Shown: positions 23,063-35,915 of the stretch, in pieces
Numbering within the stretch: the first letter of the stretch is position 1
How the letters are laid out: the number at the start of each line of letters is the position of its first letter
Assembly: GCA_037974665.1 (NCBI GenBank)
Contig: CM075769.1
Span: 80,667,190 to 80,731,189, forward strand
Direction of reading: 5' to 3'
DNA from: Ehretia macrophylla
Taxonomy: Eukaryota; Streptophyta; Magnoliopsida; Boraginales; Ehretiaceae
Length of the DNA: 64,000 nucleotides
Position numbers and translations under genes: made by a program
The notes under the pieces: model-generated
Seen by the model: the letters and a program-made list of their open reading frames with translations, nothing else
What the model was told of the DNA's origin: nothing
The model's database searches: none

Positions 23063-23620
23063 GTCATGTTGAGGGCACAATTCCTTTATGTGTTAACTGT
23101 TCAGAGTCGCAGCTTAGAGAGATGGCCAATTCAAAAGGCCCAATGAGCTTAACGACAACCCATCCGCTTCAACAACGCATCATGCTTGCAAGATGTGATA
23201 TCGACAAGTTGTAGGGACCTCTGATGTCCAGTGAGTCAGGTTGTCGTCCATTTAACAGTTCACGACGTACGATCCGGGACTGAAAAATAGGGCAAAAAAA
23301 GAAAAGTGGTCTGAAACTGATGAAAACGTTCGATTTTGGGATCCAAATATGGGCACAGCAAGCAAGCTGGATGTCCCCGTCGTAGAGCTCTCTGAGAGCT
23401 TTGCAACGGTATGCTGTACGCCGCGTAAGTCCTTACGGATCAAAAGTTATGGGCACCGAAGAGACGGAGACCTGGTGACAAACCCTACGCCCTCGGTTTG
23501 CGGGCCCAGCCTCTACAAGAAGCGAAGTTGTCTTGCCCAATGTTCCGTGGGATTCAGTAATAGAGATTTGGCGGATAAAATATCTTGGCAACCCTAACCA
23601 GGGCAAAAAAAATTGAAAAT

Positions 23621-23739
23621 GGGGTGCAACACGAGGACTTCCCAGGGTGTCACCCATCCTTGTACTACTCTCACCCAAGCACGCTTAACTTTGGAGTTTT
23701 GATGGGATCCGGTGCATTAGTGCTGGTATGATCGCACCC
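23621..23739 (-). rRNA. 5S rRNA: 5S rRNA gene, copy 25
   Basis: Five differences: C92A, T79A, C67T, G48A, G41A. Class T upstream spacer. Confidence 0.96.
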
Positions 23740-24297
23740 ATCATGTTGAGGGCACAATTCCTTTATGTGTTAACTGTTCAGAGTCCCAGCTCAGAGAGAT
23801 GACCCATTCAAAAGGCCCAATGGGCTTAACGACAACCCATCCGCTTCAACAACACAGTATGCTTGCAAGAAGTGATATCGACACGTCGTAGGGCCCACTG
23901 ATGTCCGGCGAGTCAGGTTGTCATCCTTTTAACAGTTCAAGAAGTACGATCCGGGATGGAAAAATAGAGCAAAAGAAGAAAAGTGGCCTGAAACTGATGA
24001 AAACGTTCGATTTTGGGATGCAAAAATGGGCATAGCAAGCAAGTTGGCTATCATCGTCGTAGAGCTCTTAGAGAGCTTTAGAACGGTATTTTGTGCGCCG
24101 CGTAACTCCTTACGGATCAAAAGTTATGGGCACCGGAGTGACGGAGAACTGGTCACAAACCCTACGCCCTCGGTTTGCTGGCCCAGCCTCTACAAGAAGC
24201 GAAGTTATCTTGCCCAATGTTCGGTGGGATTCAGTAATAGAGATTTGGTGGAGAAAATATCTTGGGAACCCTAACCAGGGCAAAAAAAATTGAAAAG

Positions 24298-24416
24298 GGG
24301 GTGCAACACGAGGACTTCCCATGGGGTCACCCATCCTAGTACTACTCTCGCCCAAGCACGCTTAACTTCGGAGTTCTGATGGTATCCGGTGCATTAGTGC
24401 TGGTATGATCGCACCC
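24298..24416 (-). rRNA. 5S rRNA: 5S rRNA gene, copy 26
   Basis: Two differences, C95A and C34A. Class A upstream spacer; the sequence just upstream of the start reads CAAAATGAG instead of CATGTTGAG. Confidence 0.97.
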
Positions 24417-24972
24417 GTCAAAATGAGGGCACAATTCCTATATGTGTTAACGGTTCACAGTCCCAGCTTAGAGAGATGGCCTATTCAAAAAGCCCAATGG
24501 GCTTAACGACAACCCATCCACTTCAACAATGCAGCATCCTCGCAAGACGTGATATCGACACATTGTAAGGCCCTCTGATGTCCCGCGAGTCAAGTTGTCG
24601 TCCTTTTAACAGTTCACGACGTACGATTCGGGATGGAAAAACAGAGCAAAAGAAGAAAAGTGGCCTGAAACTGATGAAAACATTCCATTTTGGGCTCCAA
24701 AAAGGTACAGTGAGCAAGCTAGCTGCCCCTATCGTAGAGCTCTTAGTGGGCTTTGCAATGGTATGCTGTGCACCGTGTAACTCCTTACGGATCAAAAGTT
24801 ATGGGCTCCGGAGCGACGGAGACTTGGTCACAAACCCTACGCCCTCAGTTTGCGGGCCCAGCCTCTACAAGAAGCGAAGTTGTCTTGCCCAATGTTCTGT
24901 GGGATTTATTAATAGAGATTTGGTGGATAAAGTATCTAGGCAACCCTAACCAGGGCAAAAAAAATTGAAAAG

Positions 24973-25090
24973 GGGGTGCAACACGAGGACTTCCCAGGCG
25001 TCACCCATCTTAGTACTACTTTCGCCCAAGCACGCTTAACTTTGGAGTTCTGATGGGATCCGGAGCATTAGTGGTGGTATGATCGCACCT
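24973..25090 (-). rRNA. 5S rRNA: 5S rRNA gene, copy 27
   Basis: About eight differences including a one-base loss in the C-run near RNA 91-95, G81A, G48A and G1A. 118 bp. The upstream region is an altered form, CCTTTTTGTTAAC. Confidence 0.94.
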
Positions 25091-25644
25091 GTCATGTTCA
25101 AGGCACAATTCCTTTTTGTTAACTTTTCATAGTCCCAACATTGAGAGATGACCCATTCAAAAGGCCCAATGGGCTTAACGACAACCCATCCGCTTCAACA
25201 ACGCAGCATGCTTGCAAGACGTGATATCGACACATTGTAGGGCCCTCTGATGTCCCGCAAGTCAGGTTGTGGTCCTTTTAACAGTTCACGACGTACGATC
25301 CGAGACGGAAAAATAGAGCAAAAGAGGAAAAGTTGCCTGAAACTGATTAAAACGTTCAATTTTGGGCTCCAAAAATAGGCACAGCGAGCAAGCTGGCTGT
25401 TCCGTCGTAAAGCTCCCAGAGAGCTTTGCAACGGTATGCTGTGCGCCACGTAACTCCTTACGGATCAAAAGTTATGGGCACCGGAGCGACGGAGACCTGG
25501 TCAAAAACCCTATGCCCTCGGTTTGTGGGCCCAGCCTCTACGTGAAACGAAGTTGTCTTGCCCAATGTTCCGTGGGATTCAGTAATAGAGATTTGGTGGA
25601 TAAAGTATCTTGGCAACCCTAACTAGGGAAAAAAAATTGAAAAG

Positions 25645-25763
25645 GGGGTTCAACACGAGGACTTCCCAGGGGGTCACCCATCCTAGTACTACTCTCGCCC
25701 AAGCACGCTTAACTTCGGAGTTCTAATGGGATCCGGTGCATTGGTGCTGGTATGATCGAACCC
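25645..25763 (-). rRNA. 5S rRNA: 5S rRNA gene, copy 28, compensated helix I
   Basis: Four differences: C114A, C39T, T21C, G5T. G5T with C114A converts the G5-C114 pair to U5-A114, a full transversion-type compensation. Class A-like upstream region. Confidence 0.97.
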
Positions 25764-26319
25764 ATCATGTTGAGGGCACAATTCTTATATGTGTTAACGG
25801 TTCATAGTCCCAGCCTAGAGAGATGGCCCATTCAAAAAGCCCAATGGGCTTAACGACAACCCATCCCCTTCAACAACGCAGCATCCTCGCAAGACGTGAT
25901 ATCGACATGTTGTAGGGCCCTCTGATGTCCCGCGAGTCAGGTTGTCGTCCTTTTAACAGTTCACGACGTACGATCCAGGATGAAAAAAGAGAGCAACAGA
26001 AGAAAAGTGGCCTGAAACTGATGAAAATGTTCGATTTTGGGCTCCAAAAAGGGCACAACGAGCAAGCTGGCTGCCCCCATCGTAGAGCTCTCGGAGAGCT
26101 TTGAAATGGTATGTTGTGCGCCTCGTAACTCCTTGTAGATCAAAAGTATGGGCACCGGAGCGACAGAGATGTGGTCACAAGCCCTACGCCCTCGGTTTGC
26201 TGGCCCAGCCTCTACAAGAACCGAAGTTTTCTGGCCCAATGTTCCGTGGGATTCAGTAATAGAGTTTTGGTGGATCAATTATCTTGGCAAGCCTAAGCAG
26301 GGCAAAAAAAATTGAAAAG

Positions 26320-26438
26320 GGGGTACAACACGAGGACTTCCCAAGGGGTCACCCATCCTAGTACTACTCTCGCCCAAGCACGCTTAACTTTGGAGTTCTG
26401 ATCGGATCCGGTGCATTAGTGCTGGTATGATCGCACCC
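26320..26438 (-). rRNA. 5S rRNA: 5S rRNA gene, copy 29
   Basis: Four differences: C114T, C95T, G48A, C36G. Class T upstream spacer. Confidence 0.96.
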
Positions 26439-26997
26439 ATCATGTTGAGGGCACAATTCCTTTATGTGTTAACTGTTCAGTGTCCCAGCTTAGATAGATG
26501 GCCCATTAAAAAGGCCCAATGGGCTTAACGATAGCCCATCCGCTTCAACAACGCAGCAAGCTTACAAGACGTGATATCAACACGTTGTAAGGACCTCTGA
26601 TGTCCCGCGAGTCAGGTTGTCGTCCTTTTAACAGTTCACGACGTACTATCCGGGATGGAAAAATATAGCAAAAGAAGAAAAGTGGTCTGAAACTGATGAA
26701 AAAGTTCAATTTTAGGCTCCAAAAAGGGGGCAAAGCGAGCATGTTCGCTGCCCCCGTCGTAGAGCTCTCAAAGAGCTTTGCAACGGTATGCAGTGTGCCG
26801 CGTAACTCCTTACGGATTAAAAGTTATGGGTACCAGAGCGTCGGAGACCTGGTCATAAACCCTACGCCCTCGGTTTGCGGGCCCAGCCTCTACAAGAACT
26901 GAAGTTTTCTTGCCCAATGTTCCGTGGGATTCAGTAATAGAGGTTTGGTGGATAAAGTATCTTGGCAACCCTAACCCGGGCAAAAAAAATTGAAAAG

Positions 26998-27116
26998 GGG
27001 GTGCACCACGAGGATTTCCCAGGGGGTCACCCATCCTAGTACTACTCTCGCCCAAGCACGCTTAACTTCGGTGTTCTGATGCGATCCGGTGCATTAGTGT
27101 TGGTATGATCGTACCC
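26998..27116 (-). rRNA. 5S rRNA: 5S rRNA gene, copy 30
   Basis: Six differences: T111G, G102A, T45A, C35G, G17A, G5A. Shares T45A, C35G and G17A with copy 36. Class T upstream spacer. Confidence 0.96.
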
Positions 27117-27672
27117 GTCATGTTGAGGGCACAATTCCTTTATGTGTTAACTATTCAGAGACCGAGCTTAGAGAGATGGCCAATTCAAAAGGCCCAATGG
27201 GCTTAACGACAACCCATCTGCTTCAACAACGCAGCATACTTGCAAGACGTGATATTGACACGTTGTAGGGCCCTCTGATGTCCCGCGAGTCAGGTTGTTG
27301 TCCTTTTAACAATTGACGACGTACGATCCGAGACGGAAAAATAGAGCAAAAGAAGAAAAGTGGCTTGAAATTGATGAAAACGTTCGATTTTGGGCTCCAA
27401 AAAGGGGCACAACAAGCATGCTTGCTGACCCCGTCATAGAGCTCTCAGAGAGCTTTGCAACGGTATGCTGTATGCCGCGTAACTCCTTACAGATCAAAAG
27501 TTCTAGGCACTGGTGCGACGGAGACTGGTCACAAACCCTACCCCCTCGGTTTGCGGGCCCAGCCTCTACAAGAAGTGAAGTTGTCTTGCCCATTGTTCCG
27601 TTGGACTCAGTAATAGAGATTTGGTGGATAAAGTATCTTGGCAACCCTAACCAGGGCAAAAAAATTGAAAAG

Positions 27673-27791
27673 GGGGTACAACACGAGGACTTTCCAGGGG
27701 GTCACCCATCATAGTACTACTCTCGCCCAAGCACGCTTAACTTTAGAGTTCTGATGGGATCCGGTGCATTAGTGCTGGTATGATCGCACCC
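27673..27791 (-). rRNA. 5S rRNA: 5S rRNA gene, copy 31
   Basis: Five differences: C114T, G99A, G81T, G48A, C47T. G81T is shared with the distant copies 71 and 74. Class T-like upstream region. Confidence 0.96.
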
Positions 27792-28349
27792 ATCATGTTG
27801 TAGGCACAATTCATTTATGTGTTAACTGTTCAGAGTCCCAGCTTAGAGAGATAGCCCATTCAACAGGCCCAATGGGATTAACGACAACCGATTCGCTTCA
27901 ACAACGCAGCATCCTCGCAAGACGTGATATCAACACGTTGTACAGCCCTATGATGTCCCACGAGTCAGGTTGTCATCCCTTTAATAGTTCACGACGTACG
28001 ATCCGGGACGGAAAAACAGAGGAAAAGATGAAAAGTGGCTTGAAACTGATGAAAACGTTCAATTTTGGGCTCCAAAAAGGGGAACAGCAAGCAAGCTGGC
28101 TGCCCCCATCGTAGAGCTCTTAGAGAGCTTTGCAACAGTATGTTGTGCGCCGCGTAACTCCATACGGATCAAAAGTTATGGGCACCGGAGCGATGGAGAC
28201 CTTGTCAGAAGCACTACGCCCTCGGTTTGCGTGCCCAGCCTCTACGTGAGTCGAGGTTGTCTTGCCCAATTTTTCGTGGGATTTAGTAATAGAGATTTGG
28301 TGGATAAAGTATCTTGGCAACTCTAACCAGGGCAAAAAAAATTGAAAAG

Positions 28350-28468
28350 GGGGTGCAACACGAGGACTTCCTAGCGGGTCACCCATCCTAGTACTACTCT
28401 CGCCCAAGAGCGCTTAAATTCGGAGTTCTGATGGGATCCGGTGCACTAGTACTGGTATGATCGCACCC
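28350..28468 (-). rRNA. 5S rRNA: 5S rRNA gene, copy 32
   Basis: About seven differences: G97A, C94G, G60T, T59C, G51T, A23G, C18T. Three lie in box A. Class T upstream spacer. Confidence 0.95.
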
Positions 28469-29026
28469 GTCATGTTGAGGGCACAATTCCTTTATGTGTT
28501 AACTGTTCAGATTCCTGGCTTAGAGATATGGCCCATTCAAAAGGACCATTGGGCTTAATGACAACCCATCCGCTTCAAGAACGTAGCATGCTTGCAAGAC
28601 GTGATATCGACATGTTGTAGGGCCCTCTGATGTCCCGCGAGTCAGGTTGTCGTCCTTTTAACAGTTCACGACGTACGATCCGGGACGGAAAAACATAGCA
28701 AAAGAAGAAAAGTGGCCTGAAACTGATGAAAATGTTCAATTTTGGGCTCCAGAATCGGGCATAGCGAGCATGATAGCTGCCCCCATCATAGAGCGCTCAG
28801 AGAGCTTTGGAACGGTATGCTCTGTGCCGTGTAACTCCTGACGGATCAAAAGTTATGGGCATCGGAGTGACGGAGACCAGGTCACAAACACTACGCCCTC
28901 GGTTTGCGAGCCTAGCGTCTACAAGAAGCGAAGTTGTCTTGCCCAATGTTCCGTGGGATTCAGTAATAGAGATTTGGTGGATAAAATATCTTGGGAACCC
29001 TAACCCGGGCAAAATAAATTGAATAG

Positions 29027-29145
29027 GGGGTGCAACACGAGGACTTCCCATGGGGTCACCGATCCTAGTACTACTCTCGCCCAAGCACGCTTAACTTCGG
29101 AGTTCTGATGGGATCCGGTGCATTAGTGCGGGTATGATCGCACCC
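29027..29145 (-). rRNA. 5S rRNA: 5S rRNA gene, copy 33
   Basis: Three differences: C95A, G85C, A16C. Class T upstream spacer. Confidence 0.97.
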
Positions 29146-29703
29146 GTCATGTTGAGGGCACAATTCCTTTATGTGTTAACTGTTCAGAGTCCCAGCTTAG
29201 AGACATGGCCCATTCAAAAGGCCCAATGGGCTTAACGACAACCCATCCGCTTCTATAACGCAGTATGCTTGCAAGACATGATATCGACACGTTGTAGGGA
29301 CCTCTGATTTCCCGCGAGTCAGGTTGTCGTTCTTTTAACAGTTCACGACGTACGATCCGGGCTGGAAAAACATATCAAAAGTAGAAAAGTGGCCTGAAAC
29401 TTATGAAAATGTTCAATTTTGGGCTCCAAAAAGGGGCACAGCGAGTATGCTCGCTGCCCCCATCGTAGAGCTCCAAGAGAACTTTGCAACGGTATGCTGT
29501 GCGCCGCGTAACTCCTTACGGATCAAAAGTTATGGGCACTGGAGCAACGAAGACCTGGTCACAAACCCTACGCCCTCGGTTTGTGGGCCTAGCCTCTAGG
29601 TGAAACGAAGTTGTCTTGCCCAATGTTCCGTGGGATTCAGTAATAGAGATTTGGTGGATAAAGTATCTTGGCAACCCTAACTAGGGCAAAAAAAATTGAA
29701 AAG

Positions 29704-29822
29704 GGGGTTCCACACGAGGACTTCCCAGGGGGTCACCCATCCTAGTACTACTCTCGCCCAAGCACGCTTATCTTCGGAGTTCTGATGGGATCCGGTGCAT
29801 TAGTGCTGGTATGATCGCACGC
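29704..29822 (-). rRNA. 5S rRNA: 5S rRNA gene, copy 34, GGAACC 3' end
   Basis: Four differences: C114A and T112G (the recurrent GGAACCCC 3' end), T52A and G2C. Upstream region CTAGATGTG, an altered class A. Confidence 0.96.
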
Positions 29823-30380
29823 GTCATGTTGAGGGCACAATTTCTAGATGTGTTAACGGTTCACAGTCCCAGCCTAGAGAGATGGCCCATTCAAAAAGCC
29901 CAATGGGCATAACGACAACCCATCCCCTTCAACAACGCAGCATCCTCACAAGACGTGATATCGACACGTTGTAGGGGCCTCTGATGTCCCGCGAGTCAGG
30001 TTGTCGTCCTTTTAACAGTTCACGACGTACGATCCGGGATGCAAAAACAGAGCAAAAGAAGAAAAATGGCCTCAAACTGATGAAAATGTTCGATTTTGGA
30101 CTCCAAAAATGGGCACGGCGAGCAAGCTGGCTGCCCCCGTCGTAGAGCTCTCAGAGAGCTTTGCAACTGTATGATGTGCGCCTCATAACTCCTTACGGAT
30201 CAGAAGTTATGGGCACCGGAGCGACGGACACCTTGTCACAAACCCTACGCCCTCGATTTGCGGGCCCATCCTCTACAAGAAGCGAAGTTTTCTTGCCCAA
30301 TGTTCCGTGGGATTCAGTAATAGAGATTTGGTGGATAAAGTATCTTGGCAACCCTAACCAGGGCAAAAAAAATTGAAAAG

Positions 30381-30499
30381 GGGGTACAACACGAGGACTT
30401 CCCAGGGGTTCACCCATCCTAGTACTATTCTCGCCCAAGCACGCTTAACTTCGGAGTTCTAATGGGATCTGGTGCATTAGTACTGGTATGATCGCACCC
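30381..30499 (-). rRNA. 5S rRNA: 5S rRNA gene, copy 35
   Basis: Six differences: C114T, C91A, G72A, C39T, G30A, C18T. Upstream region CCATTATG with the GTGTCCCTG spacer subtype. Confidence 0.96.
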
Positions 30500-31056
30500 G
30501 TCATGTTGAGGGCACAATTCCATTATGTTTTAACAATTCAGTGTCCCTGTTTAGAGAGATGGCGCATTGAAAAGCCCAATGGGCTTAACGACAACCCATC
30601 CGCTTCAACAACGCAGCATGCTTGCAAGACGTCATATCGACACGTTGAAGGGGCCTCTGAGGTCCTGCAAGTAGGGTTGTCTTCCTTTTAACAGTTTACG
30701 ACGCACGATCCGAGACGGAAAAATAGAGCAAAAGAAGAAAAGGGGCCTAAAACTGATGAAAAAGTTCGATTTTGGGCTCGAAAAATGGGCACAGCGAGCA
30801 TGCAAGCTGCCCCCATCGTATAGCTCTCAAAGAGCTTTGCAACGGTATGTTGTACGCCGCGTAACTCCTTACGGATCAAAACTTATGGGCACCGGAGCCA
30901 CGGAGACCTAGTCACAAACCCTACGCCCTCGGTTTGTGGGCCCGGCCTCTACGTGAAACGAAGTTGTCTTGCCCAATGTTCCGTGGGATTTGGTAATAGA
31001 GATTTGATGGATAAAGTATTTTGGCAACCCTAACTAGGGCAAAAAAAATTGAAATG

Positions 31057-31175
31057 GGGGTTCCACACAAGGACTTCCCAGGGGGTCACCTATCCTAGTA
31101 CTACTCTCGCCCAAGCACGCTTAACTTCGGTGTTCTGATGCGATCCGGTGCATTAGTGTTGGTATGATCGCACCC
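31057..31175 (-). rRNA. 5S rRNA: 5S rRNA gene, copy 36, GGAACC 3' end
   Basis: Seven differences: C114A, T112G, C107T, G85A, T45A, C35G, G17A. Class T spacer, GTGTCCCTGC subtype. Confidence 0.95.
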
Positions 31176-31734
31176 GTCATGTTGTGGGCACAATTCCTTT
31201 ATGTGTTAACTGGTCAGTGTCCCTGCTTAGATAGATGGCCCATTGAAAAGGCCCAATGGGCTTAACGACAACCCATCCGCTTCAACAACGCAGAATGCTT
31301 GCACGACGTCATATCGACACGTTGAAGGGCCCTCTGATGTCCTGCAAGTAAGGTTGTCGGCCTCTTAACAGTTTACGACGCACGATCCGGGACGGAAAAA
31401 TAGAGCTAAAGAAGAAAAGGGGCCTAAAACTGATGAAAACGTTCGTTTTTGGGCTCGAAAAATGGGCACAGCGAGCATGCTAGCTGGCCCCCATCGTAGA
31501 GCTCTCAAAGAGCTTTGCAACGGTATGTTGTGTGCAGCATAACTCCTTGCGGATTAAAAGTTATGGGCACCAGAGCAATGGAGACTTGGTCACAAACCCT
31601 ACGCCCTCGGTTTGTGGGCCTAGCCTCTACGTGAAACGAAGTTGTCTTGCCCAATGTTCCGTGGGATTCTGTAATAGAGATTTGGTGGATAAAGTATCGT
31701 GGCAACCCTAACTAGGGCAAAAAAAATTGAAAAG

Positions 31735-31853
31735 GGGGTTCCACACGAGGACTTCCCAGGGGGTCACCCATCCTAGTACTACTCTCGCCCAAGCACGCTT
31801 AACTTCGGAGTTCTGATGGGATCCGGTGCATTAGTGCTGGTATGATCGCACCC
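31735..31853 (-). rRNA. 5S rRNA: 5S rRNA gene, copy 37, GGAACC 3' end
   Basis: Only the two 3'-end changes C114A and T112G separate it from consensus. Class T spacer, GTGTCCCTGC subtype. Confidence 0.97.
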
Positions 31854-32411
31854 GTCATGTTGAGGGCACAATTCCTTTATGTGTTAACTGTTCAGTGTCC
31901 CTGCTTAGAGAGATGGCCCATTGAAAAGGCCCAATGGGCTTAACGACAACCCATCCGCTTCAACAACGCAGCATGCTTGCAAGATGTCATATCGACACGT
32001 TGAAGGGCCCTCTGATGTCCTGCAAGTAGGGTTGTCGTCCTTTAAACAGTTTACGACGCACGATCCGGGACGGAAAAATAGAGCAAAAGAAGAAAAGGGG
32101 CCTAAAACAGATGAAAACGTTCGATTTTGGGCTCAAAAAATCGGCACAGCGAGCATGCTAGCTGCCCCCGTCGTAGATCTCTCAAAGAGCTTTGCAACGG
32201 TATGCTGTGCGCCACGTAACTCCTTACAGATTAAAAGTTATGGGCACCGGAGCAATGGAGACCTGGTCACAAACCCTACGCCCTCGGATTGTGGGCCTAA
32301 CCTCTACGTGAAACGAAGTTCTCTTGCCTAATGTTCCGTGGGATTCAGTAATAGAGATTTGGTGGATAAATTATCTTGGCAACCCTAACTAGGGCAAAAA
32401 AAATTGAAAAG

Positions 32412-32530
32412 GGGGTTCCACACGAGGACTTCCCAGGGGGTCACCCATCCTAGTACTACTCTCACCCAAGCACGCTTAACTTCGGAGTTCTTATGGGATC
32501 CAGTGCATTAGTGCTGGTATGATCGCACCC
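32412..32530 (-). rRNA. 5S rRNA: 5S rRNA gene, copy 38, GGAACC 3' end
   Basis: Five differences: C114A, T112G, C67T, C39A, C29T. Class A upstream spacer. Confidence 0.96.
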
Positions 32531-33089
32531 GCCATGTTGAGGGCACAATTCCTATATGTGTTAACGATTCACAGTCCCAGCCTAGAGAGATGGCCCATTC
32601 AAAAAGCCCAATGGGCTTAACAACAACCCATCCCCTTCAACAACGCAGCATCCTCGCAGGACGTGATATCGACACGTTGTAGGGCCCTCTTCTGTCCCGC
32701 GAGTCAGGTTGTCGTCCTTTTAACAGTTCACGACGTACGATCCGGGATGAAAAAATAGAGTAAAAGAAGAAAAGTGGCTTGAAACTGATGAAAACGTTCG
32801 ATTTTAGGCTCCAAAAATAGGCACATCGATCAAGATTGCTGCCCCCGTCGTTGAGCTCTCAGAGAGCTTTGTAACGGTATGCTGTGTGCCGCGTAACTCT
32901 TTACGGATCAAAAGTTATGGGCACCGAAGCGACGGAGACTTGGTCACAAACCCTACGCTCTTGGTTTACGGGCCCAGCCTCTACGTGAAGCGAAGTTGTC
33001 TTGCCCAATGTTTCGTGGGATTCAGTTATAGAGATTTGGTGGATAAAGTATCTTGGCAACCCTAACCAGGGCAAAAAAAAATTGAAAAG

Positions 33090-33208
33090 GGGGTACAACA
33101 CGAGGAATTCCCAGGCGGTCACCCATCCTAGTACTACTCTCACCCAAGCACGCTTAACTTCGGAGTTCTGATGGGATCCGGTGCATTAGTGCTGGTATGA
33201 TCGCACCC
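33090..33208 (-). rRNA. 5S rRNA: 5S rRNA gene, copy 39
   Basis: Four differences: C114T, G102T, C93G, C67T. Class T spacer, GTGTCCCTGC subtype. Confidence 0.96.
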
Positions 33209-33766
33209 GTCATTTTGAGGGCACAATTCCTTTATGTGTTAACTGTTCAGTGTCCCTGCCTAGAGAGATGGCCCATTGAAAAGGCCCAATGGGCTTAACG
33301 ACAACCCATCCGCTTCAACAACGCAGCATGCTTGCAAGACGTCATATCGACATGTTGAAGGGCCCTCTAATGTCCTACAAGTAAGGTTGTCGTCCTTTTA
33401 ACAATTTACGACGCACGATCCGGGACGGAAAAATAGAGGAAAAGAAGAAAAGTGGCCTAAAACTGATGAAAACGTTCGATTTTGGGCTCAAAAAATGGGC
33501 ACAGCGAGCATGCTAGCTGCCCCCGTCGTAGAGCTCTCAAAGAGCTTTGCAACGGTATGCTGTGCGCCGCGTAACTCCTTACGGATTAAAAGTTATGGGC
33601 ACCGGAGCAACGGAGACCTGGTCACAAACCCTACGCCCTCGGTTTGTGGGCCCAGCCTCTACGTGAAACGAAGTTGTCTTGCCCAATGTTCCGTGGGATT
33701 CAGTAATAGAGATTTGGTGGATAAAGTATCTTGGCAACCCTAACTAGGGCAAAAAAAATTGAAAAG

Positions 33767-33885
33767 GGGGTTCCACACGAGGACTTCCCAGGGGGTCACC
33801 TATCCTAGTACTACTCTCACCCAAGCACGCTTAACTTCGGAGTTCTGATGGGATCTAGTGCATCAGTGCTGGTATGATCGCACCC
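33767..33885 (-). rRNA. 5S rRNA: 5S rRNA gene, copy 40, dimer haplotype
   Basis: Seven differences: C114A, T112G, G85A, C67T, G30A, C29T, A22G. The same set defines copies 44, 61 and 63. Class A upstream spacer. Confidence 0.96.
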
Positions 33886-34442
33886 GTCATGTTGAGGGCA
33901 CAGTTCCTATATGTGTTAACGGTTCACAGTCCCAGCCTAGAGAGATGGCCCATTCAAAAAGCCCAATGGGCTTAATGACAACCCATCCCCTTCAACAACG
34001 CAGCATCCTCGCAAGACGTGATATCGAAACATTGTAGGGGCTTCTGATGTCCGGCGAGTCAGGTTGTCGTCCTTTTAACAGTTCACGACGTACGATCCGG
34101 GATGGAAAAACAGAGCAAAAGAAGAAAAATGGCCTCAAACTGATGAAAACGTTCGATTTTGGGCTCCAAAAATGGGCACAGCGAGCAAGCTGGCTGCCCT
34201 CATCGTAGAGCTCTCAGAGAGCTTTGCAACGGTATGATGTGCGCCTCGTAACTCCTTACGGATCAAAAGTTATGGGCACCAGAGCGACGGAGACCTAGTC
34301 ACAAACCCTATGCCCTCGGTTTGCGGGCCCAACCTCTACAGGAAGCGAAGTTTTCCTACCCAATGTTCCGTGGGATTCAATAATAGAGATTTGGTGGATA
34401 AAGTATTTTGGCAACCCTAACCAAGGCAAAAAAAATTGAAAA

Positions 34443-34561
34443 GGGGTAGAACACGAGGACTTCCCAGGGGGTCACCCATCCTAGTACTACTCTCGCCCAA
34501 GCACGCTTAACTTCGGAGTTCTGATGGGATCCGGTGCATTAGTGCTGGTATGATCGCACCC
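34443..34561 (-). rRNA. 5S rRNA: 5S rRNA gene, copy 41
   Basis: Two differences, C114T and G113C; the latter unpairs C6 in helix I. Class A upstream spacer. Confidence 0.97.
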
Positions 34562-35119
34562 GTCATGTTGAGGGCACAATTCCTATATGTGTTAACGGTT
34601 CACAGTCCCAGCCTAGAGAGATGGCCCATTCAAAAAGCCCAATGGGCTTAATGACAACCCATCCCCTACAATAACGCAGCATCCTCGCAAGATGTGATAT
34701 CGACACGTTGTAGGGGCCTCTGATGTCCCGCGAGTCAGGTTGTCGTCCTTTTAACAGTTCACGACGTACGATCCGGGAAGGAAAAACAGAGCAAAAGAAG
34801 AAAAATGGCCTCAAACTGATGAAAACGTTCGATTTTGGGCTCCAAAAATGGGCACAGCGAGCAAGCTGGCTGCCCCCGTCGTAGAGCTCTCAGAGAGCTT
34901 TGCAACTGTATGATGTGCGCCTCGTAACTCCTTACAGATCAGAAGTTATGGGCACCGGAGCGACGGAGACCTGGTCACAAAGCCTACGCCCTCGGTTTGC
35001 GGGCCCAGCCTCTACAAGAAGCAAAGTTTTCCTGCCCAATGTTCCGTGGGATTCAGTAATAGAGATTTGGTGGATAAAGTATATTGGCAACCCAAACGAG
35101 TGTAAAAAAAATTGAAAAG

Positions 35120-35238
35120 GGGGTACAACACGAGGACTTCCCAGGGGGTCACCCATCCTAGTACTACTCTCTTCCAAGCACGCTTAACTTCGGAGTTCTG
35201 ATGGGATCCGGTGCATTAATGCTGGTATGATCGCACCC
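35120..35238 (-). rRNA. 5S rRNA: 5S rRNA gene, copy 42
   Basis: Four differences: C114T, C67A, G66A, C20T. C67A and G66A at the IE edge are shared with copy 51. Class A upstream spacer. Confidence 0.96.
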
Positions 35239-35796
35239 GTCATGTTGAGGGCACAATTCCTATATGTGTTAACGGTTCAGAGTCCCAGCCTAGAGAGATG
35301 GCCCATTCAAAAAGCCCAATGGGCTTAATGACAACCTATCCCCTTCAACAACGCAGCATCCTCGCAAGACGTGATATCGACACGTTGTAAGGGCCTTTAA
35401 TGTCCCGCGAGTCAGGTTGTCGTCCTTTTAACAGTTCACGACGTACGATCCGGGATGGAAAAACAGAGGAAAAGAAGAAAAATGGCCTCAAACAGATGAA
35501 AACGATCGATTTTGGGCTCCAAATATGGGCACAGCAAGAAAGATGGCTGCCCCCGTCGTAGAGCTCTCAGAGAGCTTTGCAACAGTATGATGTGCGCCTC
35601 GTAACTCGTTACGGATCAGAAGTTATAGGCACCGGAGCGACGGAGACCTGGTCACAAACCCTACGCCCTCGGTTTGCGGGCCCAGCCTCTACAAGAAGCG
35701 AAGTTTTCCTGCCCAATGTTCCGTGAGATTCAGTAATAGAGATTTGGTGGATAAAGTATCTTGGCAACCCTAACCAGGGCAAAAAATATTGAAAAG

Positions 35797-35915
35797 GGGG
35801 TACAACACGAGGACTTCCCAGGGGGTCAACCATCCTAGTACTACTCTCGCCCAAGCACGCTTAACTTTGGAGTTCTAATGAGATCCGGTTCATTAGTGCT
35901 GGTATGATCGCACCC
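35797..35915 (-). rRNA. 5S rRNA: 5S rRNA gene, copy 43
   Basis: Six differences: C114T, G87T, G48A, C39T, C35T, C26A. Identical to copy 45, 1353 bp away. Class T spacer, GTGTCCCTGC subtype. Confidence 0.96.
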
